Assembly: GCA_019638085.1 (NCBI GenBank) | Contig: JAHBUL010000012.1 | Location: forward strand, 62,001-126,000 | Source: Flavobacteriales bacterium | GTDB lineage: Bacteria > Bacteroidota > Bacteroidia > Flavobacteriales_F > PHOS-HE28 | DNA length: 64,000 bases | Reading direction: 5' to 3' | In this document: positions 34,914 through 44,971 of the stretch, one piece after another | Layout of the letters: the number at the start of each line of letters is the position of its first letter | Numbering within the stretch: the stretch's first letter is position 1 | Translations under genes and position numbers: made by a program | Notes under the pieces: model-generated | Told to the model about the DNA's origin: nothing | Database searches by the model: none | Seen by the model: the letters and a program-made list of their open reading frames with translations, nothing else

Positions 34914-35648
34914 ATGAACAATTTTCACGTCCCCACCATTTTCGCAGGTATGGCCCTGATGCTTGCCTGCGGTAGCAGCCCGGCCCCCACGAAGACTGAA
35001 GTGTTGGTCAACGAGAAGGCCGTGGAAAAACCACAAGAGCCAGTAAAGGCCACGGTGAACAACGACCTGGGAGAAGGCCTCTTCGCGATCATCACCACGC
35101 GCTTGGGAACCATCACATGCAAGCTCGATTACGAAGGCTCGCCCCTAACGGTGGGGAATTTCGTTGCCTTGGCGGAAGGCAAACAGCACAACACGGCGAA
35201 GCCGGATGGCACACCCTTCTATGACGGGACCATCTTCCATCGGGTAATTCCCGGTTTCATGATCCAAGGTGGAGATCCTACAGGTACCGGTAGTGGAGGT
35301 CCCGGATACAAATTCCCGGATGAACTCGATCCTTCCACGGAACTATACAAGGCGGGTTATGTGCGCGGCACGATGGCCATGGCCAATTCCGGCCCGAACA
35401 CGAACGGCTCCCAGTTCTTCATTATGCATCAGGATTACGGCTTACAGCATAACTATTCCATCTTCGGCATGGCGGTCTCGGGTATGGAAACCGTGGATGC
35501 CATTGCCGCGCTTCCTCGTAATCCCAGGGACCGTCCCAATGAGGATGTGAGCATGACCGTGAAGATCAAGGCGGTTGGTAAGGCGGCAAAAGCTTATGAT
35601 GCAGTGAAAGTACTTCAAGCCAATAAGGCCAAGTTCATCCCGCGATAA
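34914..35648 (+). CDS. Peptidyl-prolyl cis-trans isomerase, cyclophilin-type lipoprotein
   Basis: A 244-residue cyclophilin with a lipoprotein signal (LMLACGSS), a linker of about 35 residues rich in K, E and P, then the isomerase domain (about 53-235). Catalytic and binding motifs [22 protein letters not shown] and [11 protein letters not shown] include the catalytic arginine. It should assist folding of proteins in the periplasm or on the outer membrane. The next gene encodes a second cyclophilin without signal peptide that shares the same motifs and the C-terminal ANKAKF ending, implying tandem duplication. Confidence 0.93.
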   Translation: MNNFHVPTIFAGMALMLACGSSPAPTKTEVLVNEKAVEKPQEPVKATVNNDLGEGLFAIITTRLGTITCKLDYEGSPLTVGNFVALAEGKQHNTAKPDGTPFYDGTIFHRVIPGFMIQGGDPTGTGSGGPGYKFPDELDPSTELYKAGYVRGTMAMANSGPNTNGSQFFIMHQDYGLQHNYSIFGMAVSGMETVDAIAALPRNPRDRPNEDVSMTVKIKAVGKAAKAYDAVKVLQANKAKFIPR

Positions 35649-35741
35649 GCCATGTCTCCTCGGGCAATGCTGATGCATCACCCATCGCTCGCCGCTCGCG
35701 GCGGATCCAGGAACCGAATTACACCATAAAGAACTCTCAAC

Positions 35742-36299
<558 letters not shown>

Positions 36300-37595
36300 T
36301 CAGTGCCTGCGGCCACTTCCGCTGCCGCTAGACTTACTTCTCCTATTGGAACCTCCGCCGCGATTCCCGCCTCCGGGACCGCGGCGGCTTCCGTCGGAGC
36401 TGCTGCGTTTTAGCCCCTCGGCGCGGTATACGGGTCCCTCCCCGAACCCAGCGGGTAGGGGGATCTTCTCCACCGGATAGCCGATCAGTTGCTCGATCTT
36501 GCCGAACTCACGCATATCCTTCTCACTGACGAAGGTGATGGCTTGCCCTTTTTTGGAAGCCCTTGCCGTACGCCCCACCCGGTGTACATAGTCTTCGGGG
36601 TCTTGTGGCACATCGTAATTGATTATCAGGTCGATGTCGTCGATATCGATGCCACGGCTTACCACATTGGTGGCTACGAGGATGCGGAGCTTCCGGTTCC
36701 TGAAATCCAACATCACCTGTTCGCGTTCCCCTTGGTCCAGGTCGCTGTGCATGGGCTTGGCATCGAAGCCCCGCTTGTGCAAGTGACGTGAGAGATTCTT
36801 CACCTCCACTTTACGGCCGGCAAAAATGATGATGCTGGAGGCCTCGTTGGTCTTGAGGATCTGCTCCAGAACAGGAGCCTTTTGGGGTTCGTGGACCACG
36901 AACGCTTCCTGCTTCACACCTTCCGCTGGTTTGCTTAAGGCTATGCTGATCTCCACGGGGTCATGGAGGATGTTCTTGGCCAGTTCGCGAATGGGAGGGG
37001 CCATAGTGGCACTGAACATCAGCGTCTGCCGATCCTTTGGAAGGAATTTTATGATGCGGTTGATGTCGTCGATGAAGCCCATGTCCATCATCCGGTCGGC
37101 TTCGTCCAGCACCAGGAACTCCAATCCTTCAATGGAAACATAGCCTAGGTTGAGGTGGCTCAGTAGCTTACCTGGTGTGGCCACGATCACCTCCGTTCCA
37201 CCTCTCAACGCGGCCTTCTGCTGATCGAAGGAAGCGCCGTCACTTCCGCCGTAAACGGGCATGGAAGTAATAGGGGTGAAGTATGCGATCGCTTGCATCT
37301 GCTGATCGATCTGCAGAGCGAGTTCGCGCGTTGGTACTACGACCAGTGCGCGGATCGATCCTTCCACCTTGGGCTTGAAACCGAAGATCACTTCGATAAG
37401 CGGGAGCAAAAAGGCTGCGGTCTTACCTGTACCTGTTTGCGCGCACGCGATCAGGTCACGGCCATCCAGCGCCGCGGGTATGGCTTGGGCTTGAATAGGG
37501 GTGGGAGTGGTGATGCCCATGGCCTGAAGGCCTTGCAGAAGGCCGGGGTCGAGGCCAAGGACATTAAAATCGGTAACGGGAGGTGATGTTTTCAA
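36300..37595 (-). CDS. DEAD-box ATP-dependent RNA helicase
   Basis: A 431-residue helicase with all usual motifs in order: Q motif GITTPTPIQAQ, I AQTGTGKT, Ia PTRELA, II DEAD (VLDEADRMMDMGF), III SAT, and in the second RecA-like domain IV-VI ending HRVGRTARASKKG. The last 40 residues are rich in glycine, serine and arginine, as in RhlE-type proteins, and probably bind RNA. It likely remodels RNA in ribosome assembly or decay. Convergent with the cyclophilin gene without any gap. Confidence 0.95.
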   Translation of the reverse strand: MKTSPPVTDFNVLGLDPGLLQGLQAMGITTPTPIQAQAIPAALDGRDLIACAQTGTGKTAAFLLPLIEVIFGFKPKVEGSIRALVVVPTRELALQIDQQMQAIAYFTPITSMPVYGGSDGASFDQQKAALRGGTEVIVATPGKLLSHLNLGYVSIEGLEFLVLDEADRMMDMGFIDDINRIIKFLPKDRQTLMFSATMAPPIRELAKNILHDPVEISIALSKPAEGVKQEAFVVHEPQKAPVLEQILKTNEASSIIIFAGRKVEVKNLSRHLHKRGFDAKPMHSDLDQGEREQVMLDFRNRKLRILVATNVVSRGIDIDDIDLIINYDVPQDPEDYVHRVGRTARASKKGQAITFVSEKDMREFGKIEQLIGYPVEKIPLPAGFGEGPVYRAEGLKRSSSDGSRRGPGGGNRGGGSNRRSKSSGSGSGRRH

Positions 37596-37663
37596 CGTGA
37601 TGTTCTGAAAAAAGCCGATCCGGCAAATGAGGTGCGAATGTAGTTCATCCGTGATCGCACTCC

Positions 37664-39505
37664 TTAGGAAGCTCTTCGCATGGCCACGTCGACACTGGGC
37701 TCGAAGGTGAACTGGAAACTGGTTGATTCGCTCTTCAGCAAACGGACGGCACCCCCCATGACTTTGGCCAGTGCGAGCACAAGTTCGGTACTCAACCGTC
37801 CATTGTTCAGGACCTCCCCGCTGATGGCTCCCGCCTCATCCGTATAGAGCAGCTCATATTGATAATGGCCCAGTCGCCGCAGTGCGATGGAAATATGTAC
37901 TCTTTGGCCAAGAGTGAAAGCATGGTCGATGCTGACCTGTAGCAACTCATTGATCAATAGGCTCAAGGGCAGGAGATCGTCCATCAGATCCCTTTCCTCT
38001 TCCAGTAGGTCCCATCGTACCACGATCTTGTCCGACATATCCCGTTCCCGCAACGAGGCATCCACCAAGGCCATGAAATGTGCTTTCAAATGAAAGGTTC
38101 CCATTGCTTCGGCCTTGGTCAGGTTCTTATTGACAAGGTCCATCGTTTTGATCCTGCTGAGCAAGGCAACGAGAGCTGTGTTCAGTACTCCATGCTCGGC
38201 ATGTTGGATCTGTGTCCTCACCAAAAGGTCCAGCAAATGGATCTCACCCACACCTGTGGCTGAACGGTTGCTGATTTCCTCACGCTTCTCCTTGGCCTGC
38301 ATGAGGGCTTGTGAAAGCTGAAGGTTCTGTCGCTCCAACTCCAAACTTTTGGCTTCCACCTCTTTGGCCCTGCCGGTGATCACTACGTTCTTCAAGCGGG
38401 TACGTCGAATGGTCATTCGTTGGTGTAGCCTGAGGAGCAGAAGCAGGAGCATGCCCACGGACAGCGCGGCACAAGCCATCAAGGTCCACCGGGTCTTAAA
38501 CCGTTCCGCAGCGAGCAGTGACGCCATGGCTTGATTCTCTTCACTCAGGTCGACCATGCTCTTATCCTTTGCTTGCATGGCATAGAGCAGCTGCATCCGT
38601 GCGGCACGATCGGCCACCGTGGCCGAGAAGAGCGAATCCTTGGTTAGTGACTTCTTCCGCGTATAATGCAATGCGCTTTCCAGATCACCCATTCCTTCAT
38701 GGATCCGGGCAAGCAGGCCATATAGTTCCGAGGCGCTATCCGGGGCCGTAGGGGTCAATTTCAGGGCATCGTCGAAGGCCGTACGGGCGGAGGTCCAGTT
38801 TTCCACCTCCACATTGGCTTTTGCCAGGGCGAACAGGATGCGTGCAACTTCCCGGTCATCCGCAAGCATTTCCCGGCTTCGCAAAGCCGAGTGTAGCAAG
38901 GAAAGGGCATCAGCCGCACGGTTCTTCGCCGTTAGGTATTCTCCTTGTCGATAGAGTACCCTGATCTTTCCAGTTGCATTCCCCTCTCGCTCAAAAGTGC
39001 TCAGCAGCGCATCACTCTGATGCTTGAACTCCGTGTACCGCTTGGAATTGAGTAAAAGGTCCAAGAGTTCCAAGCTGGCCAGGGATTCCAGTTCGGGGTC
39101 TCCTATGGTCTTTAGAATGATCACTCTACGCTTGCATGCAGCTACGGCGCCGGAGAGATCTCCTGCCCGAAGTGAAATCGCGGTCAGCGCACGCCAATCG
39201 TTGGCCATGGCCAGCCGATCTTCAGACACACCGCTGATGCCCACTACTCGTAGGCATGTGCTCAAGGCTGAATCCACCGCCCCGAATTGGATCTGAAGGT
39301 CCCGTAGGCGACGCAGTTCCACCAACAGCAGATCCGTTCGTTCGTTCTGCTCGGCCAAATGAACCCCAGCACGCACACGCACGAGTTCCCCAGCTGGGTA
39401 ATCGGGTTCGATGCTGTCCACATGGGCGCTCGCTGTCGCCAAAGCCGAGCAGGCCATCAACGATACGGTCAAGAGGGCGGTTCTCATGAAGGGCATCATA
39501 CGCAA
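37664..39505 (-). CDS. TPR-containing histidine-kinase homologue with degenerate catalytic motifs
   Basis: A 613-residue protein with a signal peptide (about 1-27), a helical TPR-like region (about 50-330), one transmembrane helix (about 343-362, ACAALSVGMLLLLLLRL), a coiled coil and a C-terminal HATPase-like region. This is the plan of Bacteroidota TPR sensor kinases, but the catalytic parts are gone. No HHRVKNNL-type H-box is present where it should follow the coil (about 415). The N-box reads LLINELLQVSIDHAF, with valine where the Mg-binding asparagine belongs. The G1 site reads TDEAGAIS instead of DDGVGIP, and G2 is lost. Probably a signalling pseudokinase. Single gene. Confidence 0.82.
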   Translation of the reverse strand: MRMMPFMRTALLTVSLMACSALATASAHVDSIEPDYPAGELVRVRAGVHLAEQNERTDLLLVELRRLRDLQIQFGAVDSALSTCLRVVGISGVSEDRLAMANDWRALTAISLRAGDLSGAVAACKRRVIILKTIGDPELESLASLELLDLLLNSKRYTEFKHQSDALLSTFEREGNATGKIRVLYRQGEYLTAKNRAADALSLLHSALRSREMLADDREVARILFALAKANVEVENWTSARTAFDDALKLTPTAPDSASELYGLLARIHEGMGDLESALHYTRKKSLTKDSLFSATVADRAARMQLLYAMQAKDKSMVDLSEENQAMASLLAAERFKTRWTLMACAALSVGMLLLLLLRLHQRMTIRRTRLKNVVITGRAKEVEAKSLELERQNLQLSQALMQAKEKREEISNRSATGVGEIHLLDLLVRTQIQHAEHGVLNTALVALLSRIKTMDLVNKNLTKAEAMGTFHLKAHFMALVDASLRERDMSDKIVVRWDLLEEERDLMDDLLPLSLLINELLQVSIDHAFTLGQRVHISIALRRLGHYQYELLYTDEAGAISGEVLNNGRLSTELVLALAKVMGGAVRLLKSESTSFQFTFEPSVDVAMRRAS

Positions 39506-39682
39506 GGGCGGGTACAGGGTTCGGAACAGACCAAAACCTACAGGAATGGGACGAAATGCTGATGTGGCATCCGTAGCCGTTGAGGACGACGTCCATCACC
39601 TTGAATCAAAATCAAGGTCTCCCATGGTTACATGATCTTCATCCATTACCTTTCCCACGCTAAAAGCTCAAAAGCCCCCTCG

Positions 39683-42600
39683 ATGAACTTAAGACTACCC
39701 CTGAAGATCACCGCCATAGCGCTTGCGCTATCCTTCGGTACCTCGGAAGCGATCGCACAAGGCTGCGAGAATGCTACCATGTATCCCGGCAACATCATTG
39801 CCCCCAACAGCTTGGGTGCGATAACCGATATCTCCACATGCAGCTATCTGCAGGAATACTCGGCTGTAGGTCCGGTAATGGCCAATGGTAATTATGAATT
39901 CACGGTTACTGGTGGAGGTTATATCACCGTTCGGGAAGGGACGGCAAGCGGTCCGGTGATCGCTGAAGGCACCTCACCGGTCACGGCTACGGCTACCTCC
40001 GCAGGGAACCTGTATGCCCACTGGAACACGGATGCCAGCTGTGGTACAACTACGGGATGTCAGACCACTACGGTCCAGTTCCTTCTGGATTGCACACCGC
40101 CCATGGCCACAGTGGTGGCCACGGATGACTGCGCTAACAACCAGTTCTCGCTGGATGTGAACGTGACCAGTTTGGGTGATGCAACCGATGTGGACCTGAT
40201 CTACAACGTGAATGGCGGTGCGGACCAGACGCTAGCTGATCAGCAAGTGGGTACCGTGACCATTGGACCCTTTACAGTTGGTGAAGTTGTCAACCTCACT
40301 GTGGCGCACAGCAGCGATCCACTTTGCAACCTGATCCTTCCCGGATTGCAATCCGGAAATACTTGCCCCACGATCATCGCATGTGGTGGTGCTCCCTTGG
40401 ACCAGAACTATTGCTATGTGAACAGCGACAATAACCACTGGAACTATCAGTCCTCCACTGGGGATGCCTTGATCATGATCTTCTCGGCCGGGTCCATCGA
40501 ATCCAATACTTGGGATCATATCCGGATCTATAACGGTCCGGACAATCTTTCACCTTTGCTGTACGAGAACCCAAGTGGTACTGCTCAGCTTGCCGGATTA
40601 CAGGTGATAGCGACCTCGGGTGAGATCTATATGGAGAACAGCTCCGATGGATCCGGTAGTTGCCAAAGTGGCGGATTTGCTGAATGGGTTTGGCAGGTAG
40701 GTTGCCTGGATTGCACCGGTGCATCGGCGACCTACACGATCAATACCGATTGTGACAACTACGAGTTCAGCGTGGATGTGGACATTACCGATATCGGTAG
40801 TGGTGCTGACCTGACGATCACCAACGATGGAGGTGCCGCGCCTGTTACTGTTACAACACCTGGTGTGTACACGGTAGGTCCCTTTACTGCAAATAGCCCT
40901 GTGATCGTGACCTTGGAGAACCCTGATAACATCCTCTGCAATGTGTCATCCAACCCACTGTTGAATCCACTGTGTCCAACACCCGTGGTTTGCGGTGGGG
41001 CACCCTTGGATGCGACCTATTGCTACACCGACAACGATTCTCATGCATGGCATTGGGAATCCTCCACTGGAGGTGCATTGATCATGCTCTTTTCGGCAGG
41101 GTCCATAGCATCGAACACCGGGGACAATATCCGGATCTATGACGGCCCGGACAACCTTTCGCCTTTGCTCTACCAGAATCCTACTGGTACCACCCAACTC
41201 GCCGGATTACAGGTGATCGCGCCTTCCGGTCATATGTATATGGAGAACAGCTCGAATGCCTCCAATAGCTGTGCTAGCGGCGCACAAGCAGAATGGGTAT
41301 GGCAGATAGGCTGCTTCGATTGCACCAGTGCATCGGCCACCTACACGGTGGTTACCGACTGTGATAACTTCGAGTTCAGTGTGGATGTGGACATTACCGA
41401 TATCGGAAGTGGCGCCGATGTTACGATCACCAACAATGGCGGTGCCGCCCCAGTTACAGCCACAGCACCTGGTGTGTACACGGTAGGTCCATTCACAGCG
41501 AACAGCCCCGTGATCGTGACCTTGGAAAATCCTGATAACGTTCTCTGCAACGTTTCTTCCAATCCGTTGGTGAATCCTCTATGCCCCACGCCCGTGCCAT
41601 GCGGTGGTGCTCCGCTGGATGAGACCTACTGCTACATCAATAACGATGCGAACGCTTGGCATTGGGAATCCACCACTGGAGATGCCTTGATCATGATCTT
41701 CTCTGCCGGGTCCATTGAATCGGCATCCTTCGATCATATCCGTATCTATAACGGACCGGATAACCTTTCGCCCCTGCTCTACGAGAACCCGACGGGCACT
41801 ACGCAGCTTGCAGGGTTACAGGTAATTGCTCCCTCAGGTGAGATCTACATGGAGAACAGCTCCGATGGATCGGTGAGTTGCCAAAGTGGATCACAAACCG
41901 AATGGGCATGGCAGGTGGGTTGTTTGGACTGCACCGGAGCAACAGCCACCTACTCGGTCATTACTGACTGTGACAACTTCGAGTTCAGTGTGGATGTGAA
42001 CATCACCGATATCGGTAGCGGGGCAGATGTTACGATCACCAACAACGGCGGTGCCGCCCCCATGACGGTCACCACTCCTGGTACATACACTGTAGGACCC
42101 TTCACAGCGAACATCCCCGTGATCGTTACTGTTGAAAACCCTGATAACGTCCTCTGCAACGTTTCCTCCAGTCCGCTGGTGAACCCGTTGTGTCCCACAC
42201 CCGTGCCATGCGGTGGCGCTCCATTGGATGAGACCTATTGCTATACCAACAACGATTCGCATACCTGGCATTGGGAATCCAGCACTGGCGATGCGTTGAT
42301 CGCGATCTTCTCGGCCGGGTCCATTGAATCGGCCACGTTCGATCAAATTCGGATCTATGATGGTCCTGACAACCTTTCGCCATTACTGTACGTGAATCCG
42401 ACAGGCAGCACCACTCAGCTGGCAGGTCTACAGGTCATCGCGCCTTCCGGGCACATGTACATGGAGGTCAGTTCCGAAGGTTCTGTGAGCTGCCAGAGCG
42501 GATCGCAAACGGAGTGGGTTTGGCAAGTAGGTTGCTTGGATTGCAGCGGGGCTACCGCCACCTACACCGTGGTTACCGACTGTGACAACTTTGAGTTCAG

Positions 42601-44032
42601 CGTGGAGGTTAACATTACCAATATCGGTAGTGGGGCCGATGCAACGATCACCAACAATGGGGGCGCCGATTCCTTAACGGTGACCACCCCGGGTGTATAC
42701 ACGGTGGGTCCGTTCACAGCGAATATCCCGGTGATCGTCACCGTGCAGAACCCGGATAATGTCCTTTGCAATGTTTCATCAAACCCATTGGTGAATCCAC
42801 TTTGCCCCACAGTGATCCAATGCGGTGGAGCTACGCTGGAGGAAACCTACTGCTACATCAACAACGATAGCCATACTTGGCATTGGCAGTCATCCGGTGG
42901 CGAACCTTTGGCGCTCCAGTTTTCCGCAGGTACCATCGAGTCTGCAAATTGGGACCATCTCCGGATCTATGATGGGCCGGACAACCTCTCGCCATTGCTC
43001 TTCGATCATACGCAAACGAGCCAGTTCAACTTGGCCGGTCTGTTGGTGATCTCAACTGGTCCCAGCATCTATATGCAGAATACGTCCGACGGTTCCGGCA
43101 GCTGCCAAAGTGGGGGCCAAACTGAATGGGCCTGGGAGATCGGGTGCTTGGATTGCACCAACCCCGGTGCCACCTTCAGCATTGTGGAGGATTGCATTCA
43201 CCATGCTTTCTCCATTGCTGTCAACATCGATTCGCTCGGTAGTGGAGCATTCGCACGAATCGCGAACTCCCTGTCCACCGATACGCTTACCAACGTGCCT
43301 GCAGGCATCACACTCGTAGGTCCCTTCCCGATGGATAGCCTTGTAACGCTTACGGTACTGAACGAGACCAACGACCTCTGCCGGATCTTTAGCCCCGAAT
43401 TCACCTCGGCCTCCACGGCCTGTGTGGATACGGTCTGTGCCGCAACGGCTTTTGAATACTGCTACTCCAACTCAGATACGGCTTGGTTTGCCTACCAAGG
43501 CGATGTAGGCACACCACTGACCATTGAATTTCTCTGGGGGCAGCTACTGGCGGATGACTTCGTGCAGATCTTCAATGGGTGGGACCCCATTCCAGCTAAT
43601 CTGCTCTGGCAAGGGAACATGAACGGTGATATGACCGGTTGGTCGGTGAACACCACGAACAACAACCATCAGATGCTTTTGCGCATCGTATCCAACTCCG
43701 CCTATTCCTGCGCAACCGGTGAGGCCTTCCCACCACTACATTGGGTAATGCAATGCGGAACGGTGGGCATTGGTGAGAACATGGGCACGGATTTCTCCAT
43801 GTATCCGAACCCCACCACGGGTGAGCTTTCCTTACAGCTTCCGTCAATTGCCCACGGCTCGGTGGATATGCGTGTAGTGGATCTATCCGGACGCTCCGTT
43901 CACCACGAGACATTCACCAGCACGGGTGGCGTGAAGACCTTTGATCTGGCGAAACTCCAAAGCGGTAACTACGTGGTAACCATTACTACCAACGATTGGG
44001 TGAAGTCCCAGCAGTTGCAGGTGATCCGATAG
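39683..44032 (+). CDS. Large T9SS-exported surface protein with tandem CUB-like repeats
   Basis: A 1449-residue protein with a signal peptide (about 1-26, TSEAIAQG). From about residue 234 the sequence is a tandem array of 203-residue units, each a cysteine-containing CUB-like beta domain (opening CGGAPLDETYCYxNND, then IRIYDGPDNLSPLLY and EWVWQVGCLDC) followed by a beta-sandwich linker (DCDNFEFSVDVNITDIGSG, VYTVGPFTAN). Five close copies and one divergent sixth are present. The C-terminus (DFSMYPNPTTGELSLQ to QQLQVIR) is a T9SS type A sorting domain. Likely a surface adhesin or binding protein; ligand unknown. The ATG at 39683 is chosen because the signal peptide begins there. Confidence 0.9.
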   Translation: MNLRLPLKITAIALALSFGTSEAIAQGCENATMYPGNIIAPNSLGAITDISTCSYLQEYSAVGPVMANGNYEFTVTGGGYITVREGTASGPVIAEGTSPVTATATSAGNLYAHWNTDASCGTTTGCQTTTVQFLLDCTPPMATVVATDDCANNQFSLDVNVTSLGDATDVDLIYNVNGGADQTLADQQVGTVTIGPFTVGEVVNLTVAHSSDPLCNLILPGLQSGNTCPTIIACGGAPLDQNYCYVNSDNNHWNYQSSTGDALIMIFSAGSIESNTWDHIRIYNGPDNLSPLLYENPSGTAQLAGLQVIATSGEIYMENSSDGSGSCQSGGFAEWVWQVGCLDCTGASATYTINTDCDNYEFSVDVDITDIGSGADLTITNDGGAAPVTVTTPGVYTVGPFTANSPVIVTLENPDNILCNVSSNPLLNPLCPTPVVCGGAPLDATYCYTDNDSHAWHWESSTGGALIMLFSAGSIASNTGDNIRIYDGPDNLSPLLYQNPTGTTQLAGLQVIAPSGHMYMENSSNASNSCASGAQAEWVWQIGCFDCTSASATYTVVTDCDNFEFSVDVDITDIGSGADVTITNNGGAAPVTATAPGVYTVGPFTANSPVIVTLENPDNVLCNVSSNPLVNPLCPTPVPCGGAPLDETYCYINNDANAWHWESTTGDALIMIFSAGSIESASFDHIRIYNGPDNLSPLLYENPTGTTQLAGLQVIAPSGEIYMENSSDGSVSCQSGSQTEWAWQVGCLDCTGATATYSVITDCDNFEFSVDVNITDIGSGADVTITNNGGAAPMTVTTPGTYTVGPFTANIPVIVTVENPDNVLCNVSSSPLVNPLCPTPVPCGGAPLDETYCYTNNDSHTWHWESSTGDALIAIFSAGSIESATFDQIRIYDGPDNLSPLLYVNPTGSTTQLAGLQVIAPSGHMYMEVSSEGSVSCQSGSQTEWVWQVGCLDCSGATATYTVVTDCDNFEFSVEVNITNIGSGADATITNNGGADSLTVTTPGVYTVGPFTANIPVIVTVQNPDNVLCNVSSNPLVNPLCPTVIQCGGATLEETYCYINNDSHTWHWQSSGGEPLALQFSAGTIESANWDHLRIYDGPDNLSPLLFDHTQTSQFNLAGLLVISTGPSIYMQNTSDGSGSCQSGGQTEWAWEIGCLDCTNPGATFSIVEDCIHHAFSIAVNIDSLGSGAFARIANSLSTDTLTNVPAGITLVGPFPMDSLVTLTVLNETNDLCRIFSPEFTSASTACVDTVCAATAFEYCYSNSDTAWFAYQGDVGTPLTIEFLWGQLLADDFVQIFNGWDPIPANLLWQGNMNGDMTGWSVNTTNNNHQMLLRIVSNSAYSCATGEAFPPLHWVMQCGTVGIGENMGTDFSMYPNPTTGELSLQLPSIAHGSVDMRVVDLSGRSVHHETFTSTGGVKTFDLAKLQSGNYVVTITTNDWVKSQQLQVIR
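40382..43433 (+). repeat. Tandem 609-bp repeat array inside the surface protein gene
   Basis: The anchor TGCGGTGG(T/C)GCTCC starts at 40382, 40991, 41600, 42209 and 42821, giving steps of 609, 609, 609 and 612 bp. The 612-bp step carries one extra codon (GSTTQLAG instead of GTTQLAG). A divergent sixth unit starts near 43433. Confidence 0.9.
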
Positions 44033-44051
44033 GTAAAAACCCACCAGTTGG

Positions 44052-44080
44052 AAAAGCCCCCGAGAGATCGGGGGCTTTTT
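44052..44080 (+). terminator. Rho-independent terminator after the CUB-repeat gene
   Basis: AAAAGCCCCCGA and TCGGGGGCTTTT form a 12-bp stem with a GAGA loop, ending in TTTTT, 20 bp after the stop at 44032. Confidence 0.92.
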
Positions 44081-44498
44081 CGTGTAGTCTGACCGGATCT
44101 GCCACGGTGATGCTTTGGCTGGCCTTCCGGTTGGCATTTGGTCGGAACAGCACCTGTGAGGTACGGTCCGGGTGCAAGCACATCCCCTGTTACCGATCGT
44201 TATCCGGTGGGAAACTGGGCCATTTAGTCTACAATAGCCATATCAGAGCCCCCAATTGGCCCGTTCCAACTGCCTGCGATACAAGTACAAGGAACGGGAG
44301 CATCCGAGCATGCTGTCCAACACAAGTCGTGGTTACGCACTATCAACGCGAAGCTGCATCACTCCTCCACGCCCACATTGATCGAAGTGGGGCCATCAGA
44401 TCGGGCAAGAAAGTGGTATGGGAATATCCGTACGCGGTCAATGGCGTCCCGGATATCCCCATCGCACTATAGGATCCTTGGAGGAAAAGGATGGGTCC
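44081..44498. other. 418-bp stretch without a recognisable gene
   Basis: Between the terminator at 44080 and the META gene end at 44499. A plus-strand frame stays open to a stop near 44472 but its product has no recognisable family and no plausible start beyond the terminator. No RNA gene or repeat seen. It may be a decayed gene or spacer. Confidence 0.5.
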
Positions 44499-44939
44499 TT
44501 ACTTCGAAATTCGGCGGAGCACTGCCAACTCCTTGCCTCCCATAAGCACAAGCTCATCCTTTTTGAGCGTATACGTGCGGGTAGTATTCAGGGCTTTCAG
44601 AAAGCCGTCCTCTATCTTCTGTGTCGCTTCGCAGTACATCCGTGTGGCGGCCAATCCCGGAAATGAAATGGAATCGTTCGATACCTTGAACTCACCGAAA
44701 ATACGATTGCAACCACCATACCCCGAAAGGTTTTTCCCGGTACTGTCGATGCTGAGATACGGTTGTTCAATGCCTGCCGGCATTTTTACCGGGGTTCCTT
44801 CAAGCGATTGAAGCTCCCATTTCCCTTTGATCATGTCCAAGTTCTCACCGGCCATACCGTTTTCCCTATCTGAACAGGTATTGGCGCTCAATATCACACC
44901 TATGGCCAAAGCTGAGAGGGAGAGGTGAAGCTTTTTCAT
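44499..44939 (-). CDS. META domain-containing protein (HslJ-like), exported
   Basis: A 146-residue protein with a signal sequence and a lipobox-like LSANTC at residues 17-22. The META domain covers about 38-142, shown by KGKWELQSLEG, LSGYGGCNRIFGEF and MYCEATQKIEDGFLKAL, the typical conserved core with paired cysteines. The META family includes E. coli HslJ, linked to heat and novobiocin tolerance; the role here is unknown. Ends the minus-strand run downstream of dnaN (32 bp gap), so it may be read through from it. Confidence 0.9.
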   Translation of the reverse strand: MKKLHLSLSALAIGVILSANTCSDRENGMAGENLDMIKGKWELQSLEGTPVKMPAGIEQPYLSIDSTGKNLSGYGGCNRIFGEFKVSNDSISFPGLAATRMYCEATQKIEDGFLKALNTTRTYTLKKDELVLMGGKELAVLRRISK

Positions 44940-44971
44940 GCTTGGCGTATGTGCAAATGCCTTGCCGGATC

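Noticed and set aside
40382-43433. Tandem repeats considered as a CRISPR or satellite array
   Set aside because: Period of 609 bp equals 203 codons and the repeats are in frame within one coding sequence, so they are protein-domain repeats.
43996-44472. Possible 158-codon gene after the CUB-repeat protein
   Set aside because: It starts inside the preceding gene and crosses a strong terminator; the product has no recognisable features.
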